A stretch of 64,000 nucleotides of DNA, taken from Owenia fusiformis (Eukaryota; Annelida; Polychaeta; Sabellida; Oweniidae). Below are positions 1 through 35,159 of the stretch, piece by piece. Made by a program: the position numbers and the translations under genes. The notes under the pieces are model-generated. The model did no database searches, had not been told where the DNA came from, and worked only from the letters and a program-made list of their open reading frames with translations. The stretch spans positions 32,034,024 to 32,098,023 of the forward strand of contig CAIIXF020000006.1 in the NCBI GenBank assembly GCA_903813345.2, given 5' to 3'. Each line of letters starts with the position of its first letter. The first letter of the stretch is position 1.

Positions 1-99
1 ACACGTTAAATGGGGTTATCGTCTCCACTGTGCAAGTACCATATCTCTGACAATGTCAGTTTGACCAAATCTGTTATCCATTGAGAAGAGATGATTCAG

Positions 100-105
100 T
101 TTATT
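100..105 (-). terminator. Candidate poly(A) signal of the PRMT1-like gene
   Basis: AATAAA on the minus strand about 75 nt downstream of the PRMT1-like stop codon (TAG at 178-180). The spacing suits a short 3' UTR with cleavage near the left edge of the window. This is inferred from the hexamer and its position only. Confidence 0.45.
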
Positions 106-177
106 TCTGCTCTGCAGTTCTACATAGTGACGATAACATCAGCACAAGGTCTATTGTTCTGTGGCATTCACTTTGCT

Positions 178-22731
<22,554 letters not shown>

Positions 22732-22763
22732 TCTTTTCTTTGCAAATCGCACATGGGTGATAA

Positions 22764-22803
22764 TACGTCATCAGATTGCGAGGTACGCATGAATGTATGA
22801 CGT
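22764..22803 (-). promoter_or_regulatory. Candidate PRMT1 proximal promoter with paired CRE-like sites
   Basis: Within 75 bp upstream of the start codon, TACGTCA (22764-22770) and TGACGTA (22797-22803) form an inverted pair of CREB/ATF-type sites. No TATA box at a usual spacing. Inferred from position and words only. Confidence 0.3.
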
Positions 22804-23104
22804 AGTTCACATTACTCTGATTATTTAAAATATAAGTATTTCCTAATGTACAGATGTACTGTAGCATTACTCGGTCTATCAAGAGGTGAATATTAGACTC
22901 ATATTCAGTGCGACTATCAGATCCAGGTGAGTTAGATTCATAGGTTCAGTTAGATTTAGGGGCTACCATAAAACTTAGAGACTGGCCTAAAAATATTTCA
23001 TTTCCGGTTTTTTAGACCACTTTACAGGAAGTTGTATCAAGTTCTTATAGGTCCTCTAGGTGTTACTACGGTAAATACCACTTCCGGGTAGGAGAATTTT
23101 TTAA

Positions 23105-23518
23105 GGACAGGGTGCATGTTGGGAAATTTTCTGCATTCCTCAATTGAGTCACATGTTATTTTTCAAACATGAATAACTCCTTCCCCACATTGTCTACATC
23201 TTCCAAGTTTGCACAAAGAGTGCACTTCTGTGCCTAGAAAAGCCTTGTGAGAAGGTTTGTTTTGTAAAATGTATAAAAAATGAGAAAATTCAGTGAAAAA
23301 AATTTCTGAAAATTTTCTGATTTTTTTCACTGAATTTTCTTGTTTTTTATACACTTTATCAAAACATTCTTCTCACAAGTCTTTTCTAGGCACATAAGTG
23401 CACTCTTTGTGCAAAACTGGAAGATATAGACAATGAAGGGAAGGAGTGATTCTTGTTTGAAAAATAACATGTGACTCAATTGAGGAATGCAGAAAATTTC
23501 CCATCATGCACCCTGACC
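23105..23518. mobile_element. TTAA-flanked foldback MITE (414 bp)
   Basis: TTAA at 23101-23104 and 23519-23522. Ends GGACAGGGTGCATG and, as complement, GGTCAGGGTGCATGA. Arms pair nearly to the centre (~23310), through GGGAAATTTTCTGCATTCC and GAAAATTCAGTGAAAAAAAT. It differs in sequence from the 19845-20493 element but shares target and layout. Confidence 0.78.
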
Positions 23519-23738
23519 TTAATACAAAAGCTTTGGAAATTACATGCTATCGCACATGTGATAAATTCTTACCTCAGTGTATTAGTGCTCTATTTTCTCC
23601 GTCCTAGGTCCAGATATAGTGGAATTCGTGTCCATAATGACAAATAAGAACTTAAAAATTTGAAGTGGAATTCACATGTTAATGCCTACTCTTCAAATGT
23701 TGAGGTGATTTTGGAGCCGGATTACGCAGCAATGTGGA

Positions 23739-24273
23739 TTGGCTCCCAGAATGCAACATGACACGTGTCAATTTTCAAAATGCTGTTCCGCCATTTTGAA
23801 ATCTGTAACGAGTAAATAAGGTTACCTGATGTTGCATTCTGGGAGTCACAAACATGGAGATTCACTCCAATGCAGTGTCTCGGTATAGACACTGCGGCGG
23901 GCAGATGAAGCAAATTCTCAAAACTTGGGGAAAATAGTTCCCCTTTTCATCGCATATGTGGTCAATTTTCACACAACTTATAAAATATGTATTCATGAAT
24001 GTTCCCCAAACATTATTTTGTCAAAATATTTCAAAAATATTGAAATATGAGAAGAAATCACCCCGGAAGGAATTCTGAGTAAAAGTTTTGTTGATAATAG
24101 TTTACCGCATGTGTTGTTTATTAGTTAATACGCGCAATTCAACCAATGAAACTGTCTAAATTTTACAATCACGCGACCTGAGCATGGGACTAGAACCAAT
24201 CACGTCAGTTGTTTATTACGAAGTTACCATGCTTACGGTGAGATATCTGCCCGCCGCAGTGATATATCACTGC
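23739..24273. mobile_element. Inverted-repeat element with hairpin-tipped ends
   Basis: At 23872 the sequence GCAGTG-TCTCGGTATAGA-CACTGC is followed by GGCGGGCAGAT. At 24246-24273, ATCTGCCCGCC is followed by GCAGTGATATATCACTGC. So each end is a small hairpin plus an inverted GGCGGGCAGAT. An extra hairpin (CTCCCAGAATGCAACAT, 23740/23832) adjoins on the left. CCAAT boxes lie at ~24143 and ~24196. Confidence 0.55.
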
Positions 24274-25100
24274 ACGGGAGTTCGGGAGATTCATGAAAAC
24301 ATTCGTTCGATTTGGTAGGGATTTATCCATCATTTGTAGGTATGAAGCTTTTGATTCATTTATTGTGCTATTTAGAGTGAACGGGAATTATTTTTCTACC
24401 TCTTAGAATTTAGCTCATTGTGACAACTTTTGGTCTCCGACTGTACATTGTCTTCTTAGTAAACCTGGCAAATCCAGGATGTTCAGATATTTCATGGGCT
24501 TTCAAGAGAAAGGTAGGCAACTTCACATAGGGTTAATTCCACAGATAAATGCTCTAATACAATCCAATGGGGAAACATTGGAATCTTCGGAATGATTATG
24601 AAAAAACAAGGATTTTCGTAAAAATCTTATTTTGTACATTTCATGTATGGTTTAAAAAAATACTCAAAAATAAAAACATGATAATCTACATACACGTTGA
24701 TAATTTAATACAAAATGGAATTCATCATAATTATGCCAATAATGAAAGAGAATTCATTCTCTGAAAATTATGTATTTATTGGAATGTGTTCTTGAATAAT
24801 TACCCACAATGCAAATCTTGAAGGAACATTTTGATACCCTTTTTTTCTTATTGCTTACTTTTACATGAGATAAAAGATGTTTTATGCTTTAATCATATAT
24901 TGAAAATTGATTTTTATTCAAGATGATACTAAAACATATACGTATCCATGCCTGTAGCCAGGTTTTGGTTAGGGGGGGGCTCAAACCCCCCCCCCCCCAT
25001 CCACACACAAAAATGTTTTCATGCTTAACCAACTTCGCACCAACAAGGGTGTTATTAACAAGTTTGTTTTTTTAAATATATCTGGTCAGGTAACAAAGGT

Positions 25101-26275
25101 GTGTATAAAGAAGAAGATGTAAAAGGTGTAGTAGAATGTATTAAAAGAAATACATGTATATTGATACAGGGCAATGCAAAGGGAGGTCTAAATATGATAG
25201 ATGTGAAACATTTTCAAGATGCTTTTGCAATTAAATGGATTAAACTTCTACTTGATAGAAACAAAGCAAACTGGAAAAAACTACCAACCTATCTTATTGA
25301 CAAAATTTGTAAAGATTTTCTAATTTACTGTCTAATGTTGAATTTAATCAGGTAAAAGGACTAGATAGAATTAAGTCCTCATTTTGGACAGATGTGTTGA
25401 AAACATGGATTATGTATAATTCAGTTAAAAGTAGTCCATATATATCAAATAACAAAGACTTGTTGTACAAGAACAATCCTTTATATTTTGATAACTGGCA
25501 TCAAAAAGGTGTGTATAAAATAAATGATGTATGTAATGTAAACAATGAACTATTAAGCTATGATCAAATTGGGCAAAAAGTAGGTTTTAATGGCCAGACT
25601 TTTCTTCAATACAATTTACTCAAAGGAGTTTTTAACAAGTTAGACAGAATCAAGGTTGAGGCATTAAAAAACAGTGAAAGCAAAATATATTTTAATTGTA
25701 TTCCTGTACAGAAAATCAATGTGCAATCAATAAGAAAAGGGTTTGTAAAAAACAGTTTAAAAGAATCCAAATCAGAAGAGTATTGGTCTGAGCAGTTTGC
25801 TCAAACGGATTTCTCAGATTTTTACAAGATTTTGTTTAAATGTAACATTAGCAATAATGTTAAAGAATTTATATTTAAATGTTTTAATGGAGCCATATGG
25901 ACAGAAAAAAAATTACAAAAAATTCAGAAGTCAAATGGAATTTGTAAAATATGCAATGTTGAAGCAGAAAGTCATAAACACTTATTTGTCAATATTACGA
26001 ATGCAAAGGAATATGTAAATACTCAAAATTTAAAGTTTTCTGAACAAGAAATTTTATTTTATAGCAATGAAGGAGATTTTGAGAGCAAATGCCATAGAAA
26101 CCAGCTAGTGTTTAAACACAAGTTTGAAATTTGGAAAATTAGAAATAGTAAAATCTATAACCAATAAGTTCTGTATTCCTGTATAGGTACCAATGTAACC
26201 ATTGTATATTATGTAAAAATTGTATAAATGTTTCAATGTTAATAAATTAATTTAAAAAAAAACAAAAAAAAACAA
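25101..26275 (+). pseudogene. 5'-truncated L1/Tx1-like LINE, C-terminal region and A-rich tail
   Basis: Frame 1 (25101-25352) has KGGLNMIDVKHFQDAFAIKW, the GGL-x-D....A.KIKW motif found after the RT in L1/Tx1-type LINEs. After a frame change the same protein continues (25394-26167) with NPLYFDNWHQKGV, a CKICNVEAESHKHLF zinc-knuckle-like Cys/His cluster and a C-terminus at 26167. An AATAAATTAATTTAAAAAAA tail follows. The RT core is absent. One frameshift separates otherwise intact frames, so decay is recent. Confidence 0.8.
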
Positions 26276-26528
26276 GACACCAGGGGTGGCCACGAAAACA
26301 AGGGAGGGGACCAAAAAATTCCGCGCTTGCACAGAAGAAAATAAGGGCCCAAACTTTGAAAAATGCTTAGTAATTCCCTAATGTTGTTAAAAATGACTAG
26401 TTAGTTGATTTAGACGGAGCAAAATTATCATGGCCTGTGAAATAATAGCTTGTGAGTGATGTAGGCCTAGCCAGAGGGTGCATGCTCCCCTGAAAAACTT
26501 AGGAGTTTTGGGCTTATAACCCTACTAT

Positions 26529-27400
26529 CACACCAAACTAGTTGTCACTACGTTCTCGAAAACGGCCTCAACTGTGTACGAACAGACTGGACGTAAGTAC
26601 TGTTTTGGGTCTATTTACAAACTTCATCGAACATACTCGAACGGGTAGGTCCTCTAGAACTTAGAACATGCTCAAAATGTTCTCGTGGTCGATACGTTCT
26701 ACAATTAGAACCAGTGACAACGTACTAAGGACGAGCTGGACGTACTACGAACGGAACCGTCATACTTCAATCCCACTAGGGACATTTTAACAACGAGTTG
26801 AACTGTCTGAGGACGTATTGAGAACGAGGTAGAACTAATTGCAAACGGGTTTAAACTGATTAAGAACGTATTTAAGATTGCTTATGAACGAGTTTGCAAA
26901 AATATAGCTATCACACTAAACAAGTTGCTACTGCGTTCTTCAAAACTGGTTTTAAACTGTGTGCGAACAGAATGATGTAGCTGCAACTTTCTAAGGTCTA
27001 TTTACAAACTTCATTAACGTTCTCAGACAAGAATGTGATTTTAGAATTTTGAAATGGTTCAAAATTCGATGGTGACCATACCGTACTGAAATTAGTTTGT
27101 GTGAACTTACTTCAAACGAGATGACCTAATAAACTTGGAACGTAATTGCCGTACTTTGACCCTGCTAGGGACGAGTTAACGACGTTGTGCAATCGGATAT
27201 CAATTTGTAGTGCCTGTGCATACCGACATGGTGCAACCTGAACGAACTAGGAATGAGATGGACGTATTGAAGACTGTTTATGAACGAAGATGCTAATTAT
27301 TTTTGACATATTTCACGACCACAGCCAGACTTAGCTCGTTTTACGGATTTTTCGTAGAACTGAAAAGAATGGTTGAGAACTAGTTTGGTGTGATTGGGGC
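26529..27400. repeat. Direct/inverted repeat block (CACACCAAACTAGTTG family)
   Basis: ATCACACCAAACTAGTTGTC (26529) recurs diverged at 26911 (ATCACACTAAACAAGTTGCT), each followed by TCTATTTACAAACTTCAT.. ~80 bp later. An inverted end AACTAGTTTGGTGTGAT lies at ~27379. It is probably one decayed TIR element with an internal duplication. Confidence 0.5.
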
Positions 27401-27473
27401 CTTAGTGCGTTCTGAGCATTTCTAGGATCAAAATGATTTACATATTTCAAAAAATTGAATCTTTAGGCATTTT

Positions 27474-28305
27474 CACAGGCTGGTATCGAAAGATTTGTCC
27501 GCTGTGACGGAGCATGCTATTTTTCATGAAAACACTAAGAATGCTTCACGATTTATTTTTTAACTCATATGTTTCGTTATATCAAAGATAATTACTTACT
27601 CCATGCAATGGATATATCATTTGCGTGTAACCTTCACATCTGTTTGAAGTCCAATAACGCTAGGAGTAAAATCTATTGAAAACGGCGCCAGAGTATCAAA
27701 CTCTAAAATGTACCATTTCTTTATTAACTTTTTAATGGCATGATATAGTGACACGATAATATTAACATATGTTTTCAGCATAACTCTGAATGTATTAATG
27801 AGATATTAATGCATTGGGTCTTTTTAATTTTTTTCATAAAAAATGATATTAATATTTTTCGTCCGCTGTGACGGAGCATTTTCACAGTTCACATTTGCAA
27901 CTGCTCCGTCACAGCGGACAAAAAAATTAAACATTATTTTTTATAAAAGAATTAAAAAGACCAAATACATCAACATCTCATTTATACCTTCATAGTTATG
28001 CTGAAACCATGTGTAAATATTATCGTGTCACTATATCGTGCCATTAGAAAGTTAAACAAGAAATGATACATTTTGAAGTATGATACTCTGGCGCCATTTT
28101 CAATAGCTTTTCTTCCCCGCGTAATTGGACTTCAAACAGAAGTGAAAGTTACCCGCAAATGATATATCCATTGCATGGAGTAAGTAATTTTGTATGGTAT
28201 AACGAAACATATGAGTTAAAAAATAAATCGTGAAGTATTCTTAGTGTTTTTATGAAAAATAGCATGCTCCGTCACAGCGGACAAATATTTCGATACCAGC
28301 CTGTG
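27474..28305. mobile_element. 832-bp palindromic element with 5-bp target duplication
   Basis: Ends CACAGGCTGGTATCGAAA in inverted orientation, flanked by ATTTT (27469-27473, 28306-28310). The arms pair along nearly the whole length. The block TCCGCTGTGACGGAGCA occurs four times: at each end and on both sides of the centre (~27872-27920). No reading frame of note. Confidence 0.8.
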
Positions 28306-29520
28306 ATTTTAGCTCTGATCGTTCTATGGATCAAAATATATGATTTACGTATTTAAAAAAATCGAATTTTAGGCTTATTTGACACGTTCTGAGCGATTCT
28401 AGGATCAAAATATATGATTTATTAAAAATGAGGGGCATGCTCCTCTGAAATAGTTAAGATTTTTGGGCTAATTAAGTGCGTTCTGGGCAAATCGAGGATC
28501 AAAATATGATTCGTGTATTTAAATAAAAATTGAATATTTAGGCTTTTTTGGCACTTCTGAGCGATTAAAGTCATTAAAGGATCAAAATATATGATTAATA
28601 TCCGAATCATTTAGTTGCCTCGATATTCTAGTCAATTTAGAATTTTATAATAAAAAGAAAGTGGCAATCACATCAAAATACATCGTACATATGTCCCAAA
28701 TGTTACCTACTACCTCGAAATGTCAGAAAATTCTTCAAGAAAGCAAAAAAGGTAGGTCCACATTATTTTAGGAGATATCTGGGGGGGGGGCTCGCACGAG
28801 CCCCCGAGCCCCCCCCCTGACTATGGGTCTGTTATCTATTACTTTTTGAAATATTATCATAAAAAGGAAGCATGGCACTGCTCATTTGAAGTTCCCATGT
28901 TTATAACACAGAGTAGCATACCCTTCTCTTGAAAGCCCATGGATATTTCAAGAAAAATCATTCAAAATAGTCACCTTTCCAATTTTCCAAATTTCTTCTC
29001 CAATTTTCTCAATAACACTGGATTGCCATTGACCACTTGATAAGTTTACTAAAAGAAGACAATGTAATGATACTTTCCTGAAATATACACATGCCTTCAT
29101 ACTTTATTTTGTACCAGAAAATAACATGGATGGGTATCACCCTATGCAGACAGAGCCTGTGGGAAATATTGGGTGCGGCGCAAATGAGCGGAGGGTGCGG
29201 AGCTAACGGTCATTTTTGAATTTAAATTTGGGATATTTCTGAAACTAAGCCGTTTTGGGACTTCAAATATACCAAGATATGTGTACTTGACACCAAATAT
29301 CAATAAAATTGTGAAAATAGTAGTGCAATTCATTTTATAGCGACGCAGTATGCCTTAAACATTTCCCAGACCTATATATTTTGAGACTATCCTTTTAATA
29401 CTGCGTCCCCAGCATTCATAAAAAATGGTGTTCAAGATACACTACCCATGCAAATTATTTTTGCATCTTGGAAGCCAGGCAGTATCTGTGTGATTTTATA
29501 AAAATTCGGAAATGTTCTTC

Positions 29521-29605
29521 AGATATGAGCCCCCTCTAAATATTGGGTGCGGAGGTACGTTTATGGAGCTCCTCCGCACCCAATATTTAGAGGGGGCTCA
29601 TATCT
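29521..29605. repeat. Perfect 35-bp-arm hairpin
   Basis: 29521-29555 (AGATATGAGCCCCCTCTAAA..) is the exact complement of 29571-29605, with a 15-bp loop. Part of the arm (AAATATTGGGTGCGG) also occurs at 29163. A perfect hairpin implies recent origin or gene conversion. Confidence 0.85.
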
Positions 29606-31686
29606 CTCAATTACACTCTCGCAGGAAGGGGCGCAAGAGTCAATGGCAGACAACCTGGCATGGGCGATATTCATGTGGAGTTGATCTTTGAGTTAATAAT
29701 ATAACAAAACAAGAAGATGTCAACCTCCAAATCTTTTATAATTGTAATAAAGGTTTACTAAACTAAATATATTAAAAAGCATGTAGCCCCCGTCAGGAAT
29801 GTTCCTTTAAACTGACCTTTGAAACTGCACACTTCTGCTCACACTTTGAAATTGAAATCTGCAATTTTGAATCAGAGTATATATTTTTCAAAATACTAAA
29901 GATTATCAGCTGATTTAATCACAATAAGAATTTCAAAAACAATTGTGACTTCATATAAATTGTTCCCATTCAGTTTTTATGTATTTTCTCAAGAGTTTTA
30001 TCACAAATAATATGAGAAGGATATCAAATTAGACTCCAGGATTTTTTTCTCTGATAAAGCAGGTAAGTATGTTCATTATTTGGACCATGTTTGTATGAAT
30101 TTAGTTTTAAAGTAGGCTAGATAGGCACATCTATAGGGAGACCTAGGTGTATATTTTTCGAGGAATGATATCAAATTTTCAAAGCTTGTATCATTTAGAG
30201 CAATATATTGGGGAATGCTCTAAAAACACATCAACCTGCACCTTCGACCTTTAACCTTCGGTGCCCAAAAAGAATACAGCTGTTTTGCCAATGTTGTGGA
30301 GCACTAGTAGCATTCTGAGGGAGGTTCCATTTTTGTGTTTGAATTTTTGCGCGTGCACATGAATGGAGGTATTGCATTCCCATGATTCAAATTGCTTTTC
30401 TATGATCGGTTCAGTTTTAGTTTCTTCAACAAACGTATAGTTAGGCCCAATTGATATACTGTCATAACACTTCTCTAGGATCATATTATATTGTTTTTAC
30501 AACTTTTGATAGAAATTATTTACATGTAGTTGAATGCAATAAGTGTTTTTCCCTCTTCTGGAAATTTATGAATCTAAACTTAGAACTCAATAGGTCGTAG
30601 GGCGAAGGGTTTTTTATATCGGTTTATTTAAAGAATTTTAGTTTTCCTGAAATAAAGCGTGTATTTTGGGAATTTTTAGAAAATAGACATGAAAAGGAAA
30701 GACATTTAAAGCCAGAAATATTCTAAAATTGACATAATTTTTTGTTAGGCTGCTCGCTAGATCTGATTCTCTCTAATTCCAATAATTTACCCGTACACCA
30801 GCGTATAAAGTTGCAAAAAAGGCAAAAATTCTTACTTGCAAAAAAGTCATCTCGGACATTAATTTATAGAATATTAAAAGATATGTCAACTGTCCCGAAT
30901 ATTTGATCAAAATTTGCCCTATTTGTGGGATCATGCAAATCCCTTGAATATCCCGCAAAATCCTTTGAATTTAGTTGAATGTCCCACAAAATTAGGTGAA
31001 ATCCCGCAAATTTTTACTGATTTGAAATCTACTGTGTAAAACATATTTTAATTTGGGTTTTATGGCTGGGTGCTCGCTTTGATCTGGGCCAAAATTTGGC
31101 TGCTTAAATTCCGCCGAGTTAAAATGATGATTGATATTGTACAACATGTTAAAATCCTAGCTAAAAAATTGTTTTTTTCCACTTTTTCCACTTTCACTTC
31201 AGCTATTTAGCTAAAACTTCTCCAAACATAAGAATGAATGTTTACACACTGTATGGATTCTTATTTCCAGCTCCAAGAAAATTCAGAAAAAATTAAGCCA
31301 AATTGTGTTTAACCAGGACCAAGATGGATACAGCCAGTATTTTCTTGAGATCCCACTCCTTAGATACACTGTACATGTATATTCCACATACCTAGAGTCT
31401 CTGCTGGTATGGAATACAAAAATGATATGCTTAATCAGCATAATTATGTGTTTAATTAATGCACATTTATCTAGAGCAAGTGGAGTTTTTGCTCTTTATA
31501 CATGTACATCGCTTAGTAATGGTTTTTAGTCTACTTCTAGATGAAACAAAAGGTGTTGCATATGCTGTATGGTTAACAATATTCTTTTCAAATGGACTTA
31601 TTTAGTACTATATTAGTAGATTTATGCAAATTATTACCACAAAAACTGATTCAAATTAAGGAATTACTTTAACATGTGGTCAGATT

Positions 31687-32881
31687 GGGTGCACCCCAGT
31701 TGTCCGAAACACAGTTCTCCGAAACCCAGTTGTCCGAAACCCAGTTGTCCGAAACCCACTTGTCCGAAACCCATTACTCCGAAAAATATAGTCATAATTT
31801 ACCAGAGAAAGGGGAGACGTACTAAGCTTAGGCCAGTTTCATGCCATGTATTTGGCCAAATTAATGGCATGGACGCATTCTGATGTTCATAGATCTCTCT
31901 CTCTCTCACTTTGAATTGCATTCATCGCACGCGTTACCAGAATGGCAGGAACGGGGGATTTATTTTACATTGTGATTCTAAAAAAAGGTTATCAAAACAC
32001 AATATATATTACGGAACAGTTTATCTTATCTTCTTCAATTTCTCTTATATAGGCAAAATAAAATGAATCAATTTTAAACAGATAAAATAAGTTTACGCAT
32101 ATAGACTAGTACTTTAAGAATAAAACAGTATACATATTACGTTGTCAAAATATTTCGTCGTATTTAATTTCTTAGTCTCTGTATTTTATCAAATCGTAAA
32201 AGAACAAAACATTCTTAACTTAATCACTTGGGATCAACTGGAAACGAAGGCAGGCTGTCCTCGTATCAAAATGGATGTTCTCCCATTCGCAAGAAGTTTC
32301 ATTTTCGCCATGTACTCACTTCATCCTTTTAATTTAATCTCTATTTCTCGAACAGAGTACGTAAATGAAGAATAAGTTTTGGTTTCAAAAGATGTACATG
32401 TCAACTTTACTAAATAAATGCCCACTGGCTTGGGAAAGCTATTTTTCCTTTTATGAACGCTCATCACCCATTGGAAAATTGTTGTTCCCTCTCAAAAAAG
32501 GCCCATGGGCCATAAAGAAAATTGGTTTAAAAATTGTAGACCCCTATCTATATATGTTGTGTAAACGCCATTTTACAATGAGAATAACATAATTTAACTT
32601 TGTTTGTTTGAACATCTATATCACCTGTATATGAACTTTCGTAGGCTAAACATTAAACAATTAACGTCGTGACTTAGCATATTTAGCCTAATTTTGCAAT
32701 GATGTCAACGTTATCCCAATGTTATGTTGTGATTCGCAGAGGTTGCGCCAACGAGATTCGCTTAAAAAAATTGTATTTTTCAAATAAGATCCCCTAATTT
32801 TCGGAGAACTGGGTTTCGGACAACTGGGTTTCGGAAAACTGGGTTTCGGAGAACTGGGTTTCGGACAACTGGGTTGACCCC
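31687..32881. mobile_element. Foldback (TU/FB-like) element with inverted 15-bp minisatellite ends
   Basis: Left arm: ~6 copies of a 15-bp unit (AGTTGTCCGAAACCC and variants) at 31699-31785. Right arm: its complement (GGGTTTCGGACAACT) at ~32800-32876. Outer sequences GGGTGCACCCCAG and (complement) GGGGTCAACCCAG form the tips. Flanking direct repeats GGTCAGATT (31678-31686, 32882-32890) give a 9-bp target duplication. The middle ~1 kb is unique AT-rich DNA. Frames that read SCPKP repeats are translations of the array. Confidence 0.85.
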
Positions 32882-33304
32882 GGTCAGATTCATGCAGATC
32901 TGATTTTAAGACCTCTGAGAGATTGCTGTTATGTTCACTCAAAATACCCTACTCCTTCTTTCAGCTCATTTTTCTTATTGTTTCTATTTTCAGACACAGC
33001 TCAAAGAGTGATTCGAAAGGATAAACAAACTTCAGTTTTGAAGGAGGATAAGTCAAGAAATTAAGCAAGATTACACAAACGTTGCAGTGTGAGTATATCA
33101 TTCTATTTATAGTTTTTCATTTCAGTAGTTTTGGAGGCATATCAGGGGCAGATCATCTTGAGGAATTATTACCTTCAACCAAAACCTTTGATTTGGCACA
33201 CAGATCACTTGCCAGAATGTTCAATCACACATTAGGACCATGGGTATTTGCCAATCACATTGTTTTAATCATAGTGGAGATCTTTCATCTCAGCCGAATG
33301 GATT

Positions 33305-33650
33305 AGATGCATATAGAAATAGTCTTGATTTACATCATTGAAGCTTCAAAATTCAGTCAAACTGATGTCATATTTGGAATCTATGTGTAAAATTACATCA
33401 AGGAATGTGTTTTGAAATGAGTTTATCAACTTTGAAAATGTGACTTCTAGGTCGGGGGGATTCCCCATAGACTCAATGAAATATATTTTCTTCTGTTTAA
33501 TTTGTATAACTATCAGATATAAGAGTAATATGAAAAGTGAATTACTAAAACTGATGAATATTTAAGTTTAAGGGAATTTTGTAATACCCTGCCATGTAAT
33601 TTCCCCCGAATTAGCCACCTGGTGGTGAAACTGGTAACTACCTACTGACA
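33305..33650 (+). repeat. Repeat family E, copy 1
   Basis: Contains AATGTGACTTCTAGGTCGGG and AACTGGTAACTACCTACT. Its reverse complement, diverged, lies at 43180-43605. Non-coding. Confidence 0.65.
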
Positions 33651-34545
33651 CCTGAGTAATTAGGTGTCATTAAACAAGTTGAGATGATACCATTTGAGGC
33701 AGTGCTTGACAGTGATGATAGAATATGAAACACATAGTGTGACATATGAACATATAGGGAAATTAATATATCATCCTTAGAAGGCTGTATCTCTCCCATC
33801 AGATGATATCAGATCAAGGAATGCTGAATTTGGCTTACTAAATCCAAGCATATTATTAGTTTTAAAACAGATAAGTAGGATGAAATTAGAATTGGAGTTA
33901 GGTATTGTGGACTCATTGAATGGAAGGCTTATCAATTAGAGGAGGTATATGCACCAAATGTAGAAATGTGCATAACTCCCTAAATTTGCCATATTATTTC
34001 TGCTGATATGTCCATTTATCTGACAAGGCTGTTATGTAAAGTACACATCAGGTTTTCCTCCAGATATGTGGTTTAGAACACTCAGGTGTCTGTCTGTCCA
34101 TATGGCATTTGCACACACATATCAGGGGCGGATCACATAAGTGTGATGTGTACTTCAAGATAATAAAGTAATATACTACTGATGTCCGATCATAAGTTCG
34201 ATTAATAGTTGCGTTTCAAATATTAATTGTATGACATACACAAGACCAATGTTACTGCTACCAGGGGGAATCGGACCTGCAGGCCTTACTATTTATACAT
34301 GTTTTTTTCTGTTTCAGAAAATTCTATATGTGATATGTATTTCTTGGTTTTTCAAAGAAATCTACAAACATTTCATTGCGGTTTTATCTTTACATCGTAA
34401 TTTCAATCACTGCTATCACTTTTCAAACGAGTTAATATCATGCTATTCCCATACTTATAAAACTTAATTTGACATTTGACAAGTTTCCTGGTAAATGTTG
34501 AGTCTTGCATCATACAAATGTAATTTTAGGCGATCTGTCTGCATG

Positions 34546-34747
34546 GGGTATACTGTATAAGTGATAATTTTACCTAATCATTTAATTTGCCTATTGCCTA
34601 ATTTTTGCCAGGTTCGAAAATTAAATGTCGGAAATATTATCTTCATAATGTTATCCAATGGGAAGTTTCTTGTCATTAGGAAAATTAAAATTCGGAAAAT
34701 GATAAAATTTGACCGTTCGGATTAAATACCACTTATACAGTATACCC
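34546..34747. mobile_element. Small MITE (202 bp) with perfect 18-bp inverted ends
   Basis: GGGTATACTGTATAAGTG (34546-34563) is exactly mirrored by CACTTATACAGTATACCC (34730-34747). No clear target duplication could be fixed by eye. Confidence 0.75.
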
Positions 34748-35159
34748 AAAGCCCAAAATTGCCACATGGGAATCAAATAGGCATCTTGGAGAACCTCTTT
34801 TTATAAAAGGATCAATTGAAATTACAGATTGAACTGCTATTCAAGATAGCTGGTATCTCCAGATGCTGTATAATGTATTTTGCTAGAAGGCAATTGGGCC
34901 TTGGCTGTTAGTTGTTATTTAGTGCAGATACTAGTTTTAGGGCTATCTGGTTTCTGCTTAGTTATCTAGCAAGCTTTTTTGTCGATAAATACATGCACTG
35001 CATAGTGAAGCAAGGCCTTGGGTGAGCAAAGATAAATTGACAAGTAAAAGTATGGTAAAAAATGATTCTATTTTTAATAATAATTAATCCACTATAGTTA
35101 TAATTGTGCTTATTTCCCCAAGAGAATATTTCTGGTGTGAACATTGAACAGGCATGAAG

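Noticed and set aside
24449-29070. 4.5-kb foldback joining the TTTCATGGGCTTTCAAGAGA copies and the ACATTGTCTTCTTAGTAAAC copies
   Set aside because: The blocks are inverted on both sides but their spacing differs greatly (about 20 bp vs 100 bp), and no end or TSD could be fixed.
30251-30484. 77-codon minus-strand frame
   Set aside because: No domain, no splice-consistent neighbours and no start context; chance in AT-rich DNA is likely.
31674-31883. Frame with SCPKPSCPKP repeats (and its mirror at 32688-32942)
   Set aside because: Both are the 15-bp arrays of the foldback element read through; they occur on opposite strands at the two arms as expected of the repeat, not of a gene.
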